The notes beneath the pieces are model-generated. The model was not told the origin of the DNA. It made no database searches and was given only the letters and a program-made list of their open reading frames with translations. Positions 62,315 to 64,000 of a DNA stretch of 64,000 nt are shown one piece after another. The position numbers were made by a program, and so were the translations under genes. The stretch lies in assembly GCF_029227915.1 (NCBI RefSeq), contig NC_079881.1:22109501-22173500 (forward strand), in the 5' to 3' direction. The DNA is from Hydractinia symbiolongicarpus (lineage: Eukaryota > Cnidaria > Hydrozoa > Anthoathecata > Hydractiniidae). Every line of letters begins with the position of its first letter. Position 1 is the stretch's first letter.

Positions 62315-62912
62315 TCAATATATATTAAATTAATGAAGCCATTACAGTGCACCTAAAATTTTGAGGGTAAATAACTTGGAAACGAGGTGGTGACGTCAAT
62401 GATTTTTTACCGCGTGGGTAACTAGGGACCACCTAGGACCAATTTGGGTAAGTTTCCTAAACCTGGGTTACCAAATCCGTTTTGGAACGGACGGGTTGAT
62501 GACGCCATCTAAAAACCTTCAAAACTTAATATCTCCGCAACCGTTTGTAAAAAGTACCTATACATCCTATACATCCTATACATTTTCTTGATCAGCGTTT
62601 CAAGATCTATACGATGAAGGCAACAGGTATACAAATTTCTAACAAAAAAATTTCGGTTTGGACGGGGCCATTGCTGACGTCAGCAAAATTTTTAAACCCT
62701 TATATCTCATTAATCGCTCATCAAAAGCACATGATCATATACATTTTCTTGATCAGCAGTTTAAGCTCTACATATTATAGGCAACAAATAAACTAATTTT
62801 TGCCAATTTTTTTTTGTGTCTGCACTGCTGTTGTCAGCAAAAAAATTAAAACAACCTATTTTTTCATTTTCCTTCTGCCTAAGTGGATTTCTCCACGGGC
62901 TTTATTGACTAG
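62315..62912 (+). mobile_element. Helitron array, element 5 (shorter 5' end)
   Basis: It starts TCAATATATATTAAATTAATG right after CTAG and is collinear, with many substitutions, to 61731-62314 of the preceding element. It ends with hairpin GTGGATTTCTCCAC and CTAG at 62909-62912, then T. Its 5' end corresponds to an internal TCAATA of element 4 rather than to the normal start. The array ends here, 65 bp before the next start codon. Confidence 0.75.
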
Positions 62913-62977
62913 TATGGTTATAAACGTCTTTAGTACATATTACTTAATATAAACACATCTCTTAAATTGCAGATATC

Positions 62978-63640
62978 ATGGATTTATCTATTCCAATAAT
63001 CGATATATCTTGTATCACAAAAACTTCTAAGCAAGTGCAGGACACATTGGATAAAAGCATCACTTCGATAGCTAAAAGTCTTCTAGAAGCATTTAAAAAG
63101 TATGGATTTGTGTATATCAAGGGTCACAACATTCCTCAACAATTAATCAAAAGTATCAATGGTCATTCAAGAGATTTTTTTAACCTTCCCGAGGTAGACA
63201 AGCACTCTCACCTTTATAAACACACCAAATTAAACTTCTGCTATATACCTAGCAAATGTGAAGTTTTTGACACTTCATCAGAAATTGATTTAAAAGAAGT
63301 TTTCGATTTTATCCCTACAGATGATTCGAAATTGAGGAGCACATTACCAAAATTATTTTATGAAAAGCTGGAAGAGACTTTTATTTTGTGTAAAAACCTC
63401 TCAATTCAGTTGTTTGATTTGCTGAACTTGGCTTTTATTTCAAAAGAGCGGTCATCTCTTCTTAAGAACTACCATAGCAACATAGGTGACATTGACAAAA
63501 ACTTGTCTACTCTAAGATGTCTCAGTTACCCATCATTGTCTGAAGATGTGAAGAAAGGCGCTGGTCAGTATCGGTGCAGCGAGCATTCTGATTACGGATC
63601 TTTGACCTTGCTTTTTCAAGATGATACAGGAGGATTACAG
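62978..63640 (+). CDS. 2-oxoglutarate/Fe(II) oxygenase, first coding exon
   Basis: 221 codons from ATG 62978 to the donor CAG|GTATGT at 63640. The gene continues beyond the window. Residues 5-120 form the non-haem dioxygenase N-terminal domain (IPIIDIS, FKKYGFVYIKGHNIP, SRDFFNLP). The start of the catalytic jelly-roll includes YRCSEHSDYGSLTLLFQDDTGGLQ-type sequence with the iron ligands H203 and D205; the second His and the Arg that binds 2-oxoglutarate must lie in later exons. This is the isopenicillin-N-synthase/gibberellin-oxidase-like branch of soluble oxygenases; substrate unknown. The ATG is 6 bases after TCTTAAATTGCAG, a good acceptor, so a 5' untranslated exon or spliced leader precedes it. 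A small exon-like block at about 63909-63924 does not keep the frame. Confidence 0.85.
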
Positions 63641-64000
63641 GTATGTTTCAAGATGCGTTGTTTTTATTGTCTCAGTCGTTGTGTTTTAAAGGAATATAGG
63701 AATAGTATATTATATAAGGTTTTTTATAGTTCTATTAAGGTAAAACTAGCTATTACGATCAATTTTGCTTACAATTAATTGTGGAATTTTATGACAACTT
63801 ATAACGAACAATCTTCCATTTTTCTCAAGCAAGGATTTTTAATTATCAAGTTTTCTGCAGTATGCTTGCCAGATTTAAAAATGTTACCTTATGCACTGTG
63901 GTTTTAGCTTGGAGAGGGTTGAGGTAAGTTTTTTTTGTGTTTTTGTTGATTTTGTTAAACGTTGTTGCTTGAATAATAATGTTTACAAGGTAAAGTATGG
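63641..64000 (+). other. Start of an intron of the oxygenase gene
   Basis: It begins with the GTATGT donor. No acceptor giving an open continuation was found within the window, so the next coding exon is probably beyond 64000. Confidence 0.5.

Noticed and set aside
63909-63924. Small exon (LERVE) of the oxygenase after TTTTAG
   Set aside because: Joining it to the phase-0 end of the first exon gives a stop within five codons, so it does not fit.

Overview
The window is AT-rich nuclear DNA of an animal. Introns are short with GT-AG borders, host genes are sparse, and transposable elements fill much of the space. The gene families (multi-FAS1 secreted protein, GPI-anchored Ly6-type protein, claudin-like four-pass protein, MFS transporter, 2-oxoglutarate oxygenase) together with abundant Helitrons and a retroelement reading frame that ends in a ubiquitin protease suggest an early-branching metazoan. 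A cnidarian, possibly a hydrozoan, is my best guess. This is inference; no marker gene fixes the taxon.

Left part (1-18.4 kb): a canonical Helitron lies on the minus strand. Its 5' end is at 5984 and its 3' end is off the window. It carries a decayed Rep/Pif1-helicase gene. A second truncated N-terminal Rep copy lies at 7.9-9.4 kb. A different, Helentron-type element lies on the plus strand at 12.7-18.4 kb, with cysteine peptidase, Rep, Pif1 and endonuclease modules, all broken by stops and frameshifts.

Middle (18.4-38.9 kb): a retroelement 3' part at 22.3-24.4 kb has an intact reading frame joining a restriction-like endonuclease domain to a ubiquitin-specific protease. An RPA-like OB-fold pseudogene, two MITEs, internally deleted Helitron derivatives (27.3-29.3 and 32.9-34.2 kb) and a tRNA-derived SINE follow. 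The rest is AT-rich DNA with no recognisable gene.

Right part (38.9-64 kb) holds the host genes: an intronless MFS transporter (+), a claudin-like gene (-), a four-exon, four-FAS1-domain secreted protein (-), a three-exon Ly6/uPAR-type protein (-), and the first coding exon of a 2OG-Fe(II) oxygenase (+) that runs off the end. No operons are evident and the host genes have no obvious shared pathway.

The most striking structure is head-to-tail joining of Helitron-type elements. A 3' end (hairpin, then CTAG or CTAA) is followed directly by the 5' TC of the next copy at 49992/49993, 50166/50167, 59016/59017, 61586/61587, 62314/62315 and, on the minus strand, 5985/5984. The largest array (58163-62912) stops 65 bp before the oxygenase start codon.
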